A stretch of DNA of 64,000 nt from Akanthomyces muscarius (GCF_028009165.1 NW_026611617.1:1306648-1370647); one strand, 5' to 3'. Numbered from the stretch's first letter, positions 37,294 through 49,400 are shown. Notes: generated by a model not told the origin, from the letters alone. Translations and numbers: made by a program.

Positions 37294-37559
37294 ACTAACC
37301 CAGTCCAGCATAACTGCAGTAGAGTTGGATTGGAAATCAGCAGCAACAGGGGGTAGAGTTGGATTTCCGCGACCGGGGGTAGAGTTAGATAAATTAGCAG
37401 GTCCACCACTAGCGGTGTAGGCTAATAGGATTATATAGATGAAAGACATCATCTAACGCGAACACGCCCGACACGCAGTATATAAAGAGAAAAGAATAAA
37501 GACGTAATAAAGTAATTAAGGCGTAGAGAAAAACTTTATTACTTTTAAATAATCAACTG
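37294..37559. other. junction segment with triplicated GTAGAGTTGGAT motif
   Basis: Following the truncated retrotransposon, the motif GTAGAGTT(G/A)GAT occurs three times at 37320, 37355 and 37379 (approximate), the last two preceded by GGGG. The segment is CG-rich and little mutated. It may be the promoter region of the TLH-like remnant that follows, or the edge of another element. No ORF is supported. Confidence 0.4.
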
Positions 37560-38700
37560 TCTAGTGCCAACTTTGATAAGTCAAACTTTTTTTGGTAGTA
37601 TAGACTTTGTCGAACCGTTCGTGTTCCTTAAGCAATACTAGCTTATAGTGTATAAGAAATGCGAGTTCGCTGTGGTCGTAGACGAGGTCTTCACCCACCT
37701 TAGAGTACGACATAAAGACATCTCTATATAGCAACGGAGAAAAATTTCAGAGACAGTAAAGAACTGTCCGACTATTATTCGGAGCTAGAGTGATTTAGTC
37801 GGCTTTCTATATCCACCTCCTACTATAAGTTACGTCCTACACCTCACGCCTCCACAGCAGGACAGGCTGAAATGCCGCTAATGTTTATATATCGCACAAT
37901 AGCTATAAAAAATACAAGCACACTGCTATACCTACCATAACTAGGAAAACAACTACACTATAGGTCGACCTGATCTTAAGTGTAAGACGTCTCTAAGGAG
38001 TAACACAGACAGTATAAGCGGAGCAGAGGCGTAGAAATAGCTGCCGTAGAGGGATAAAGTTACTTGTTAGAGGTTCTTCCCTTTAAGACGTGCTAGTAGG
38101 TGGTTTAAGATTAGTCGCTTATTACTGCTAGCATAGGCGCATCCCATATATACACCGCAAATATTAACAGCAACGGCTACACTATTAGCAGTATTAAGTA
38201 TAAAAAGAGCCCGAATCTTAGACATAATAAAAAAAACTATATAGGAGTATATATTAGCCGTACTATATTAACACAATTAACGTACAATAAAGTAAAACAA
38301 GTCTAGGCTCTATACTAGGGCGCTAGGGGAGGACTTACTCGCAGCTATAAGTCTATAGCTAGACCGAACGCGGTAATAAGAGACGTATAAGGGCGCCTAT
38401 AAAGACATCTTAAAGGCTATAACTTTTACAGTAAAGATTACACATAATCTATTTCTTAGCTAAGGGGAGTAAGATAGGGATACGGACGTTAGTATCCGCT
38501 GTTCTAATAAACAGAAACTCACCTACGTTTTAGCAGCTATTAATCTAATACTTAACCGATATAAGATAATAGCGCGTAATACTAGTCGACTTATTAGATA
38601 TTAGCTCGTAACGTCTAAGCCTAATAGCTACTAGTTAAATACGTTTTTAGTTATAATAGAGTTAAATACGCGGTATTAATATTAGCAGATATAGAAAAAG
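37560..38700 (+). pseudogene. TLH-G: probable N-terminal remnant of a telomere-linked helicase gene
   Basis: Near 37655-37720 the + frame gives KKCEFAVVVDEVFTHLRVRH, which fits the first zinc-finger region of TLH relatives by position and terminal His spacing. About 37871-37940 gives a CR-stop-CLYIA...IQAHCYTYHN stretch matching the second C2H2-like finger (CxxC...HC...H) seen in TLH-E and TLH-F. The downstream frame is degraded and no helicase motifs follow before TLH-E. The identification rests on these two finger patterns only. Confidence 0.5.
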
Positions 38701-39732
38701 TTTATAGCGTTTATTAGGTAATTAGCTATTATTAATCCTATTATTTATATAAAGCTTATTACTTCCCTAAAATTAATAATCCTATACTTAAATACTTCTA
38801 AAAAACTGCTGCCTAGTAGGTAGCAGTGTTATAACAAAATTTGCCACCTAGGTAGAATGCTTATATATTAACCTAATAGAGGTAGTGTTATCCGACACGT
38901 ATACTCGTTACGTACAGTAAAAGGTAATAGCCCAGGCTATACGTAAAGTTTCGTTACTAAGAATATAAAATCGCCTTAATTTATTTCATCTCCTTATTAT
39001 AGTTAGCTATACTACTAAAGGTTAAACATATAGGACAGTAACTATCGCTATTATATAGCGCCTGCTTTTTATATTAGTATAGTATCCGTAGAAAAATCTA
39101 TAACATTTATATTTATAGAATAGAAGCGAAGGGGAACCACCGTATATGTGCTTGCCTCTCTTATCTAGAGTCTGCTTTCTTTTACTACGCTATATCCTAT
39201 CCTTATTTCCTCTTTCCGCCCCCTATTCTCTAGCGACCTAATAATACTCGCTGTTATACTATTTGTCTATAGCTAGCTATACGTTATAGCAGACACCACT
39301 TTACTTCTTTCTTTATATCCTAATTATAATTACACGAGTCTAACGTTTTTTATAGGGATCTAACCGAGTATATTAGCTAACAAGTATCAACATAGCGCTA
39401 TACAGGGATCCGGCCGGTTTTTCTATAGCATTATATTAGTCGCCTTACCTACGCTATAGCTTTTAGGTAAGGGTGGTATAACGCTACGGCTAGTACTACG
39501 ACTCGGGTTAGTTGTCCTCCTTATCTGTCTGTAGGACCGATTTAGCTCCCGCTTGAGTATGATAATATCGATATGACGTTCGCACGTTAATAGATCGCGT
39601 GTATATAGACTAAAATCTTCGTCGTCTGTGAAAAAGCTATATAACGTCCTGCTATATTCGTTTATCCGCTTTTCTTTACGTATATCGCCTATATAGGGCT
39701 GCTAGGACCGTTTCTATATTTAATCTTGTTAG
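38701..39732. other. unassigned DNA between TLH-G and TLH-E
   Basis: Moderately AT-rich with many stops in all frames. The last 250 bases are the 3' flank of TLH-E. No inverted or direct repeats could be established by eye. Confidence 0.35.
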
Positions 39733-42327
39733 CTAGTTCACTTTTTTTCTGCTAAGTTTTTCCCTTTTTCCTGTCTGCTTGTCTAACCCGAGCCCAATCT
39801 GCCTTCTAATATATATTCGATATGCGACGCAACAATCTCCCCACTCCTCCAAATATCCTCCTAACTCGTCGGCTGTGCCGGCCTCCTCCATCACCTGCCG
39901 GATGTCTTGCCATGCCTGGAACTGTACTTCTTTCTTCTCTCGTTCGAATGCCGCCCGTGCTTCATCGTACGCTGTGTCGCCTGGATTCTCGCTCATTCCT
40001 CCTGTAACGTACTGACTGGCATCTCGGTCGCACACGTCGCACATTGCCTCGCCCTCCTCGCACGCCTCTCGATCTGTCCGTCCGTCCATGCACCTGTCCA
40101 ACATGATACGCCGGCACTGGTCCATCACCACGTAATTCACCGTCTCGTCTTCCCTCTCCCCCACCTTATTTCTGCTTCCTTGCTCCTGTCTGCGCTTTTG
40201 ATCCTCATCGCCGCACTTGCTCATTGGGCCACAAATCACCACGGCCTGGCTGGCTTGCCCGTCTCGTCCCCCGCGACCGCTTTCCTGCACGAAATCCCGT
40301 ATCCGCTTCGGCATCCATGCGTGCACCACCAACCGCACGTCCGCCACGTCGATGCCCATCCCCAACGCATTCGTCGCCACAATTACTCTCCCCCCTTGGA
40401 TCCATGTTTGCAACCGCTCTTTCTTGCCTTTCGCCGTGTCCACTTGATTGTAATACATGCCGCACCCCAACTTCGCCCCGATTATTTTCAACCGTTCGAT
40501 GGATCCTGTGTACACAATCACTTTGCCTTCCTTTCTCTGCGCCAACCATTCCTGCACGACACGGCACACCTCGTCGTCCTCTTCACGTTCCTGCTCCTGG
40601 AATGGCGCCTGCACCCGAACAACACTATATTGGATGTTCCGCCTCGTTGTCTTGTTGCGGAATATCACATGCCGTGTTGGGTCTGGGTCTATGGCGGCAA
40701 CCCGGTAAAAATCGTCCATCTCGGCCGGCCCCAACGTGGCTGTTAAAAATACCCGCTGCATGCCCCAACGTTTGATTGTCTTCCCGACTTCGCTCAACTT
40801 CGGCCGAAACTTCGGGCTGCCGTCTAACAACGTATGGCATTCATCCACCACCACCCGGTCCAACACCCCGCGTTTCTGCAACCGGCGCACGAAATCGCCA
40901 AAACCTATGGTGACCGCCGATTCTGGCGTCACAAACACAATACTGGCCGCTGGGTTGCCTTGACGGCTCTTCCATATATGGGCCGGAATGCGCAACTTCT
41001 GGCACCCCGCGAACATGTCGTCTTGCAACGCCACTAATGGCACAATCACAATCGTCGTTCCCTCTGGCGAACAATACGCCGGTAACATGAACGATAAACT
41101 CTTGCCCTCGCCCGTGCTGGCAATCTGGATGATCGGCGTGTCGCCTGCGATAATGGCCCGTACAACACTGGACTGCTGTCCCCGGAACTCCGTGCCTCGA
41201 CCCATCATTTGCTGCAATTGGCCGCCGATGTTGGCTTGCTGCAACCGCTGCAACCGCTGGAACCGCACTTCGTCCCGGGCGCTCTCGAACATGTCGCGCT
41301 TCCGCTTCCGCCCGCCCTGCGTGGCCTCGTCCACGTCAAATCCGAAAAATCGATGCCACTTGTTGCTGGCCTCCCGAAACTTCTCCCGTGTTAATGCGGT
41401 CCCGCCTAATCCCTGCTGCAACTCGCGCGCGTAAATCATGCCCGCGATGTATGATCCGTGTCCGGCCTGCAAATCCGACGCCTCGTCATCAATGCCATCT
41501 TCGTCTTCGTACCCCATGCCATCTTCGCCGGCGCTGCGCGTGTACTTGGATCCTAAATACCGGTTGGAAATCGCAATCGCCACATGCCGCCATATGCTGA
41601 TGTTCAACTTGCAACCCATCAACCGCTCGCTGTGTTGCTGCATGATCCGTCGCACGCGGTCTGACGTCCACTTCCTCTCCGTGATCCAATTCTTCCATTC
41701 GGCTGGCATGTCTATGCCCTCGTCGTCCGACGCCATGCGTACACTGCCCTGGGTGGACGCTTGGCCGTCTTCTTGGTCGCTGCTGTATCCCTCGTCCGAT
41801 GTGGTCCGGCTTGCATGCGCGATCTCTTCTCCCCATAAAAATGCACTAACCCTGTCCGCGCCTTTGACCATGCCCTGCACCTGCTGCCAAAACGGCAACA
41901 CCAACCATAAATACCATACTAATAATTCTCCCACGGCCCTGGGCATAAATCGGTGAATGATCTTAGCCTGACCTGTCTGCTGATAATTTTTATGGTACGC
42001 TGTGACGAAACATACCTGGCCTTTGCTGATGAATATGTTGCGCGCGCCACCGTTGCTGGTGTTTTGGTGTCGAATGGTTAAAATCTCCGTGGCTCGTGCG
42101 GGCTGCCCCGAAACCATATAGATTAACAACCATATCTTTTCTCGGAACTTCTCGACCTTCTTGCTATAACTCTGCACAGCCTTATTCTTATACGGGTGGG
42201 CCAACCCTTGCTTGGTGGAAATCCACTCCTTTTGCAACGCATCGGACCGCACCAATTGGCGAAACGCCCACCCCTTGCCTGTATCTAACCATGTGTTGCG
42301 TGTGTCTCGTAAAAACGAATAACCCAC
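39733..42327 (-). CDS. telomere-linked RecQ helicase, C-terminal open frame (864 codons)
   Basis: This is the long open part of TLH-E. The first codon is GTG, directly after a TAG, so it is an internal fragment of the larger gene rather than a natural start; the first Met is residue 71. Residues 60-300 hold a tyrosine-recombinase-like region: R78 in GQPARATEIL, K113 in YHKNY, R247 in SIWRHVAIAI, H290 in AGHGSY and Y299. The superfamily 2 RecQ helicase follows: Walker A TGEGKS at 405-410, motif Ia IVPLVAL near 428, DECH at 495-498, TAT motif III near 529, motif IV VIVYTGS near 603, motif V ATNALGMGID near 651, and motif VI QESGRGGRDG at 681-690. A Cys-rich tail (CEEGEAMCDVCDRD, near 755-769) may bind zinc. 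RecQ enzymes unwind DNA 3' to 5' using ATP in the nucleus. All catalytic helicase motifs are intact, and GC content is far above the RIP-mutated copies. Confidence 0.85.
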   Translation of the reverse strand: MGYSFLRDTRNTWLDTGKGWAFRQLVRSDALQKEWISTKQGLAHPYKNKAVQSYSKKVEKFREKIWLLIYMVSGQPARATEILTIRHQNTSNGGARNIFISKGQVCFVTAYHKNYQQTGQAKIIHRFMPRAVGELLVWYLWLVLPFWQQVQGMVKGADRVSAFLWGEEIAHASRTTSDEGYSSDQEDGQASTQGSVRMASDDEGIDMPAEWKNWITERKWTSDRVRRIMQQHSERLMGCKLNISIWRHVAIAISNRYLGSKYTRSAGEDGMGYEDEDGIDDEASDLQAGHGSYIAGMIYARELQQGLGGTALTREKFREASNKWHRFFGFDVDEATQGGRKRKRDMFESARDEVRFQRLQRLQQANIGGQLQQMMGRGTEFRGQQSSVVRAIIAGDTPIIQIASTGEGKSLSFMLPAYCSPEGTTIVIVPLVALQDDMFAGCQKLRIPAHIWKSRQGNPAASIVFVTPESAVTIGFGDFVRRLQKRGVLDRVVVDECHTLLDGSPKFRPKLSEVGKTIKRWGMQRVFLTATLGPAEMDDFYRVAAIDPDPTRHVIFRNKTTRRNIQYSVVRVQAPFQEQEREEDDEVCRVVQEWLAQRKEGKVIVYTGSIERLKIIGAKLGCGMYYNQVDTAKGKKERLQTWIQGGRVIVATNALGMGIDVADVRLVVHAWMPKRIRDFVQESGRGGRDGQASQAVVICGPMSKCGDEDQKRRQEQGSRNKVGEREDETVNYVVMDQCRRIMLDRCMDGRTDREACEEGEAMCDVCDRDASQYVTGGMSENPGDTAYDEARAAFEREKKEVQFQAWQDIRQVMEEAGTADELGGYLEEWGDCCVAYRIYIRRQIGLGLDKQTGKREKLSRKKVN

Positions 42328-44067
42328 CTAGTCGTCGCTGTTATCGTCCTCGAACTGGGCCCACGCAATATTGGGCAATACACTGATCCCATCCTTGCCG
42401 GCCATCGCCAACTCGGCCAACAATTCCCTGGCCTCGCCGACCACGCCGTGCATCATTTCTGTCAACCGGCCCATATTGAACCCGATCCGCTTGTATGTGA
42501 CATGGTCCTGGTCCCAATCAATGCTGCCACCCGCGGTCGTATTGAACCGTATATGCATGCCGTATGTACGGGTCTCCAATATCCAATCCATCGGCCCCGG
42601 CTGCACGGACCGGCCATCCCCCACACAGGTCATGAACGTCCGAACCATCCTTCGCACGCGTAAAAACATGCCGGGTACAATCTCGCGGGCAATCTTCTCC
42701 TCCACATTCCGCAACCGCATTATCGTCTTGACCTCGGCCTCTCGCTGGTGATGCGCCCAACGCATAGCGAACATCCGCGCCACCTTGACCACGGCTGACA
42801 ACACGGGCGTGTAATCGGATGGATCGTGCCAACCACCGTCGTCTCGGATCCCCAACACGGCCAATGCACTAATAATGGCGTTTTGGTGATCGCCTTCTAG
42901 GATCTGGTGGTCTAAATATGCCATGATGACTTCTAAACATTGGCCGTCGAATGATGTATCGGAAACCGCGGTGCTGACTTCACCATCTTCCCCGCCTTGT
43001 AACACGTCCTCTCGGACCTGTGCGCTCTTGACGAACTGATCCCACATGGTTTGCTGTGTGCTTGTGAACTGGTACGGTGGCCGGGCTCTCTCCTCTTATT
43101 GCTAGGTGCGGTACCATATGCACAACATCTTCCGCCACACGTCTTTATATCGTGCCCATGAATCCTCCTCTATACGCGCGTTAAATAGCTAGGCGGGTTT
43201 CTTTTGCACTTCACGGCGGTTAATCTCGAATAATACGGATAATCCGACCTTGCCTGGGCGGCATGTGGCCTGGGCGCTTTCCATCGTGCGATCTAAACTA
43301 TCGCATATATGCTGCAATACGCCCTCGTCCTCTCCCGCCGGGTTTGTCATGGCGCGTAACTTGTCGGGGTCCAATTTGGCTAAATGCGTGGACCACCCGA
43401 CGCGCCCTAACCACCCGTTGGTTTCCGTTTTCTGGTCGACTTCGGCAATCACCGCGGTCTTCTCGGCGTCTTGAAACCGTTGCTCTTGTGTGCTGTGACA
43501 TTCCCGAATCCAGTCTATGACCTCTCTCTCCTTCTCTGGCTCGGCTGGGTTGATTGTGTGCTCTCGCACCCTGAACCACCCGCTCGCCGCTCGGGTCGGA
43601 AATAATCGTTGGCAATGGACATGGGCCTTCTATGGGACAATTCGGCCTTCTGATGACCGCTTTGTGAAATTGTCAACCTGCTTCCATTTATTCACCCAAC
43701 CATGCTCATTCTTACAGTGTTCCCGTATCTTATGTACCGTCCGAACAATATATGGGCACTCGTTGTACTGGAACCTATCCGGCTGTGGTGGTGCAATATG
43801 GGGTATGGGCTGGTCGACATATGTTGGCAATTGGTACTGGCGTAATCGCTCCTGGCTGCGTATAATGCCTGGTATTGCTTTTACGTTGTATATCACCCTG
43901 TTCCGGCTCTTTTTGTCCATTTCCTAGTGATGCCGTCTTAAATGCGCCTGTACCTCGTTGGCAATGCATGCGTACTTACATGCTCTGCATATGACAAACG
44001 GGTACTCGGGCAACTTGACAAACGGATGTGTCCTCTCGGCTTCGTTCTCCACGGCTTGGTCGGCCAT
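42328..44067 (-). pseudogene. TLH-E, N-terminal part, interrupted by six in-frame stops
   Basis: From ATG 44065-44067 the frame runs without any frameshift into the open 864-codon part, giving 1444 codons in all. Stops lie at 43924-43926, 43630-43632, 43189-43191, 43102-43104, 43096-43098 and 42328-42330. All are TAG or TAA, explicable by single changes in CAG, CAA or TGG. The first zinc finger reads CRACKYAC...HLRRHH near 43990-43927. A second, CPYIVRTV...EHCKNEHGW, lies near 43766-43700, followed by a CQRLFPT segment. This arrangement is usual in fungal TLH proteins. As it stands the gene cannot make the full protein unless the stops are spliced out or read through. Confidence 0.85.
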
Positions 44068-44560
44068 GGCTATGTTTGGCTCCTCGCTATACGGTCGGTT
44101 TGAATTGTATTTGTATATATATATACATTTAATTTTTTTTTTTCCCTCCTGCTGGCGGCCTGTATATTATGTATTCCTTTGCCCCTGAGTTAACTGCTGG
44201 GCTCGGGCCGTCGCGCGATCGGCACTAATGTGCCACCTGGACTGGGGTATGGCTAAACTTCAACCCGATGGTACGACCGCTACTCGGCTTAAATACACCT
44301 ATCGCTGCAAACGATATATCTGCTTTGAGTTGCCTTTTAAATGACACTAATAACGTGTATATTTTTGCAGGTTTATCCTAAAATCCCCAACCTCATGTTG
44401 CTCAAAATCCCCAACGTCCGTTGCACTAGCGCCCTTTTTCCAATTGGTGTCATTTCCCAAAATCCTCAAGTTCAGGTTTGACAGCATGGGTGATAGTCGA
44501 GAGAAGCTACTTGTCAAAAAGGGTGTGTGGGGCAGGTACAGCAGGTTCAGCTGTACCAAC
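44068..44560 (-). promoter_or_regulatory. conserved 5' flank of TLH-E with TATA-like and CCCCAA motifs
   Basis: A TATATATATA run lies about 50 bases upstream of the ATG (44113-44126). Two AAAATCCCCAAC motifs lie near 44382 and 44411, and a related CCCAAAATCCTCAA near 44456. The flank up to about 44500 is conserved in the mutated copy at 12668-13090. A hairpin, GGTACAGC / GCTGTACC, lies at 44535-44557 just outside the conserved part. Confidence 0.5.
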
Positions 44561-44819
44561 CGCCGAGGTCATCAACGCGTCGGAATATAAACAAAGGAAT
44601 ACATAAACAAAAGGTAAAGTTACTGATTGTGCATATAATTTATCTATATAAGCTGGTAGATATCACTCCCTAGAATTATCTCCTTTGTTAGAACAAGGAA
44701 CAGAAAATACACCTGTTGTACCCTTTCGGCTCTCCAAACAACTGCGCAGTGATCGCTGCTTTAACAATTCGTAAGCTCGATCCACTCTCAGAACGTGACA
44801 CTACTCATGATCGTTCGTG

Positions 44820-46475
44820 TCAAATCCCGTCAAACATTCTCGCTGCCTCAAGGAGTGCTACCCCGCAAGTGGAATCACACGAGCCGCCGTGGTACAATTG
44901 CTCTGCAACGTCTCGTATGGCCTCCAGGATAAGCATGCTTGTTGTGTTGGCGCGGACCGCCTTGGTGAGTGCGCCGAGCATCGCGAAGGTAAATCCTGTG
45001 TTGTGGCTAGTCATGGCGTGAGTCTGCGGTGCTAATTTCATCCATTTGGCATACTCACACTGCTTTCGCCACCATTGGTGAACAAAGAATGAGAATACCT
45101 TTGCCGAGCTCGTCAGCAAGAACTGCCCACCTCTTGCCGTAGCGTTTGCGGTCATGAAACTTTGCTCGCCGAAGCTTCCGCTCGGTCTCATTGAGAACAT
45201 TCCAGTCCCGGTGGATCTTTTGTAATATTTGGTCGATAATAGAGCTTGAAACTCCACAACCGACACCACGTTTATCGTTCAACGTCTGCCGCGTCGCACT
45301 TGCTCTATCGTATTCCAGATGAAGCTCAACTAATGCTATACGACTGCGTATAACATCATCATTGACCCTCGCCTCGAGTATGCATACGGTGGAATACGCG
45401 ACTTGTAGGCCGTAATAGTCTGTGGCATCCCCAATGAGTGGGATCATATCCGTACTGTGATCCCATAAGCCGTATTTGGCCCAGCGTGGGAGTTCGCCCT
45501 CCAAGAATTCCAGGTAGTCAGATCGTAAAATTGAGTGTGCCGTTTTCAGCATATGCGCCTCTGTTCTAGCTCTGCTGACGCACATGCCAGAGTAGTCATC
45601 ATGGACTGAAACAGAACGGCTTCGGCCCCTCGTAATCCGCCCTCCTTTGCTGAGCTTGTTGATGGTTTGGGAACGACTTTTAGGTGGAAAGCGGCAATTG
45701 TTGATCATATTTGCATGATGGGCAACTGGCGGTTGCGAGTCAGGAGCTCTATCATGGTTCATTGTGGAACTCGGCCGTTGCCGAAGAATAGCTGAAGAGG
45801 TGCCGCCACGTATGGATGCATTGCCGGCAGCGGCGGATTCTATCGCCAGAAGCCGGTCCTCGGAATCAGAAAATGCAGCGTCATCGTTTGATGCCGTACT
45901 TGGCAGTCGATCAAAAGTGTAGTCACTTGGGCATGGCGACGTTGGGCTCCACAACATCATGATGTTACCCATTGCACCTTCATGGCTTGCATGGGGCTGT
46001 GGAATCGAGTTACCAATATCTAGAGCAGGTTAGATCCTTTATTTCAACCTAATAAGGTCCAAATATGTTGAAAACTTACTAATCGCAGCTGCAGAAGCAT
46101 GCTGGATATCACAGATCTCGCCTGCGGTGCTCCAGTCGATTGACCAAGTATGGCCCGGCGGGGTACTGTTGGGGTCGATGCAATCGACAGCATAAGGGCT
46201 ATCTTCGGTCAGCAGCTGCTGTTGATGTGAAGCAAGTAGAGAAAACTTTATTACCGCGGAGATACAACTTCCATTTCGATGTAAAACGCGGCCGGCGCAC
46301 CGCCATCTTCACATTGTGTGCGAGCCTTGATGCTAGACCTTCCAGTGAGGCAGATATTGTTCTCCACCAAATATCTTTCTACCGAAGTAAACAAGTATCT
46401 CAGTTTGGGCAGGTTCTCGGGTGCCGTGGTGTTAGGGATATCGTGATCCAGGTCAGGGACCCCATGGAATGACAT
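44820..46475 (-). CDS. multi-exon gene of unknown function
   Basis: The main exon covers 46019 down to about 45055. A clear intron at 46079-46020 (GTAAGT at the donor, CTAAC branch site, TAG acceptor, 60 bp) joins an upstream exon reading HTWSIDWSTAGEICDIQ. A second possible intron (GTATCT donor, AACAG acceptor, about 46260-46213) joins the frame that opens with ATG at 46475. Near 45050 the frame changes into a second open frame ending at 44820; a short GTGTGAGT...CGCAG intron or a frameshift could explain this. The middle carries a Ser/Asp-rich region, a basic RGRSRS patch, and an alpha-helical conserved-looking C-terminal domain with GKRWAVLADELGKGI. I do not recognise the family. It sits in the GC-balanced island and shows no RIP-type stops. 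Confidence 0.6.
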
Positions 46476-49400
46476 GATGCGCTAGGAGTCAGCAGGTGCG
46501 GGTAAGACCTGATTGAGATATGGTGTTGTGGAATAGGCTGGCTGCATAACATTTCGAGCATTTTTTACTGGGAGGGTGAGGCTTGGAGCGTGAATATATC
46601 ACATTTGTTATTTCACCGGCTCAGTATGTGCAGGCCTCTACAGCGGGGAAACTCAGCGAATACATGATACGGATGCTGCACCTCGACTGCAGCACTGTCT
46701 CGGCCAGAAAGTATAGGATTGGTTGTCTTAGCCGTCTGCGTGTCTTCGAATCGAATTGCAGGGATTCGTGAACATCGCGGGCCAATCAAGCTTGCTCTAT
46801 GGCAGGCGGGCAAAGCGAATGGCCACCGGCACAAGTCAGTGAGACAACTGCAACTACTACCTCGATGTACGACGTGGAGAGATATCTTCGGCCATGTCAG
46901 GATCAGAGCTGTGCAACAAGGTGGATACCGACGATCATCAAGAATAGTCGAACGGGAGCCCGCTTCAGACGACGATCTGGTTTCACTGGTTGAGGCAGCA
47001 TTCCATTGCCCGGTTAAGTGCTCACGCCACAGCTCCCGCCGACAGCACACGTTCATTGGCGGTAATGATGGCTTCCATGACTTGGCAAGCTATCACGGAG
47101 CTCAGCCCTCGACCGACGTGCAGGATTATCACCAACCATGCCTTTCGGATCTCGGTTCGAAGTGAGTTAGCTAGATATCCCATCTACGATACCATTGGCA
47201 GTGCTATGGTGTCTTCCGGAGCGTACACCGCCTCACCGAGGCTGCTACGATATAACCGACTATGGGATCCTACGAACTAGACGCGTGATTGGTGGGGTAG
47301 GTAAACTCGAAACAGGCTACCTTGTGGCAGGTTGTATCATTATGACAGTCTACTAGTCGCTGCACTGCCTGTAGGCTATGAATTCTATCTCGTTATTAGT
47401 ATTAGGTATTATTTTCTTCCCTTTGGACGGCACTGCCTGCCCTGTATGTCTAACACTTCTGCACCTAATAGATGCGGGTCGCAGGCTATCTTCTGACGTG
47501 TCAAACAGCTAGGTTTACATTATGGCGCCAATACGCAGTGTCGCATACACTGCTGGTGATGCCAGCCATGTCAATATTGGTATGAATGGAGGGCGCAGCA
47601 GAATCCCCTGTCACTGTTCTTTAAGGCCGGGCTGGCGAGGCCTGGTACTCAAAAGGAGAAGGGTGTGTGTCTCGCTACCGTTTTGCACAGCGGCAGCGCC
47701 AGGCTGCCATTATTCATAGCTAATGCCAGCGCGCAAGAGGTATGTCGGGATGCACTGGCAAGCAATCGAGTATCTAGTGTAGCACAGGGACCAAGGCGCC
47801 CCCACTTGGGTATTTAGGCATCTAGTACGGCGATTCTAGATCTGGTGGCGCGTATTGACCAAAAGGATCTGTGGGAGGCCAGCACCGGGCGCAAGCCACG
47901 ACTGGACAGGAGCCCGCCGTCTTGAACGTGTATACTTTCTCGCCAGTGGCCTCTAGTGCAGGTCTTGGTGGTAGTAGCAAATACTTCAATGAGAACTTGA
48001 AGGACCGAAGTGGATGAAGGTTCCATGTGAACAGCAGTTGGACATGGGTTAGTCGATCTTAAGCCATAGGGAAGTTCCGTCAAACGTTCTCCAATGGAAC
48101 TGAAAGGCGGGCGCCAATGGTCAGCTATACTGACGTTACAGGCAGCACAGACCTAACGGAGCTCCCTGTGCAATTCTGCATTTCTGCATCCATATGGCCG
48201 CTGAGGATAGTAGGTGCCAATTGGAGAGGATGATGCTAAGTCCTCATGCTTGAGAAAGGCGATGCTCGAAAAGCACAAGCCGCGTGAGTTAGATAGAACC
48301 TGCCATTACGTTGACTGGCACCGAGTGTGTTCAAGTTGAGAGGCAGAAGCCCAAGCTCTGATACAGCTGCTGGAGTCAGGTGGCCAGATGCCCTATCAGT
48401 CTTGCATCTCACGGCGTTAGCATGGAATCTTGTGGGCTAACCTATGTATAATTAAATCATTGGCCTAAATTCGAGCGGTGTTAGGATATGCGGGTAAGGT
48501 CAGGTCATACTTGCGCTACAGCCCGCAGCCTCTAATGTGCTAAACCCAGGTTGGCGGCCCGGGATATTCCTTCCATCCCGTCCATACTCCTCAGCTGTGA
48601 GACAGTTTCGGGTGCATTCAGCTGCCTCATCAGTGTCTCAGATTGTGGCTGGCTGAACCGTTAATGCACACATTCCTGCACTGCCCAGCTGCTCAACGAG
48701 TCGGGTTCTGGATGTCTGACAGCGTGGCTAAATGACCGCCGCCCGGACCGGACCCTTCGGTCTGTCAGTCCAGGGCTGTCTGGCTCAGCGCTCGTCATTA
48801 GGGTTCAGCTGAAGCAATTTACCTAACGGTAATTTACCTCTCCGGCCAACGTTTTTGACGTCAGAGACGTCTACGTATTTTACATGTCGAAAACTCTCAT
48901 TGGCTGGTGTCCATACATACTCCACTATTTCCACAATCAGTCCCCCCACGAGAAGGGAAGCTGATGATGGGTTTTGCGATGTCTGCTGATTTGATGACAC
49001 TAAACGAGCCCTAAATACGCCAGGACGCAATTTGGGACGTTTTGACTAGTGCGGCTTAGCGCAGTTGCAGACCCATAAATACTGTTTTGAGCCAATCATA
49101 GGCCGTGTTTCTGCCGGAATGAGGTCAACACCAAGCTGTCACATTCGTGATGCAGCCAGGCAACTTGGAAGCTTCATCAACACACGATAGCCTCGTCTCT
49201 CACGCTCCAAAACCAGGCTTTTACAACCATTGAGGAAGCCTTCAATGCAATTCAGAGCCAGAAGAACCATCAGGACTACTGTATTCGCACATCCCCAAGC
49301 AAAAAAAGAGATGGTACTGGCTGCAAAAACAGGGTATATTTTACCTGTGATCGTGCAGGCCAATATCGTCCATGGCAGCCATACATGGGCAAAATTGTAC

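Noticed and set aside
39779..42386. Many open frames on the + strand and in other - frames opposite the TLH-E helicase
   Set aside because: They are Pro/Arg/His-rich antisense or shifted readings of a GC-rich conserved helicase gene; none has a recognisable domain.
39733..44067. Alternative genetic code with TAG/TAA read as sense
   Set aside because: The intact retrotransposon and MULE frames use TAA and similar stops normally, and the stops in TLH-E fit RIP changes.
46599..47280. Overlapping open frames on both strands as a possible gene
   Set aside because: No motif, intron signal or strand preference supports any of them, and random GC-balanced DNA gives frames of this size.
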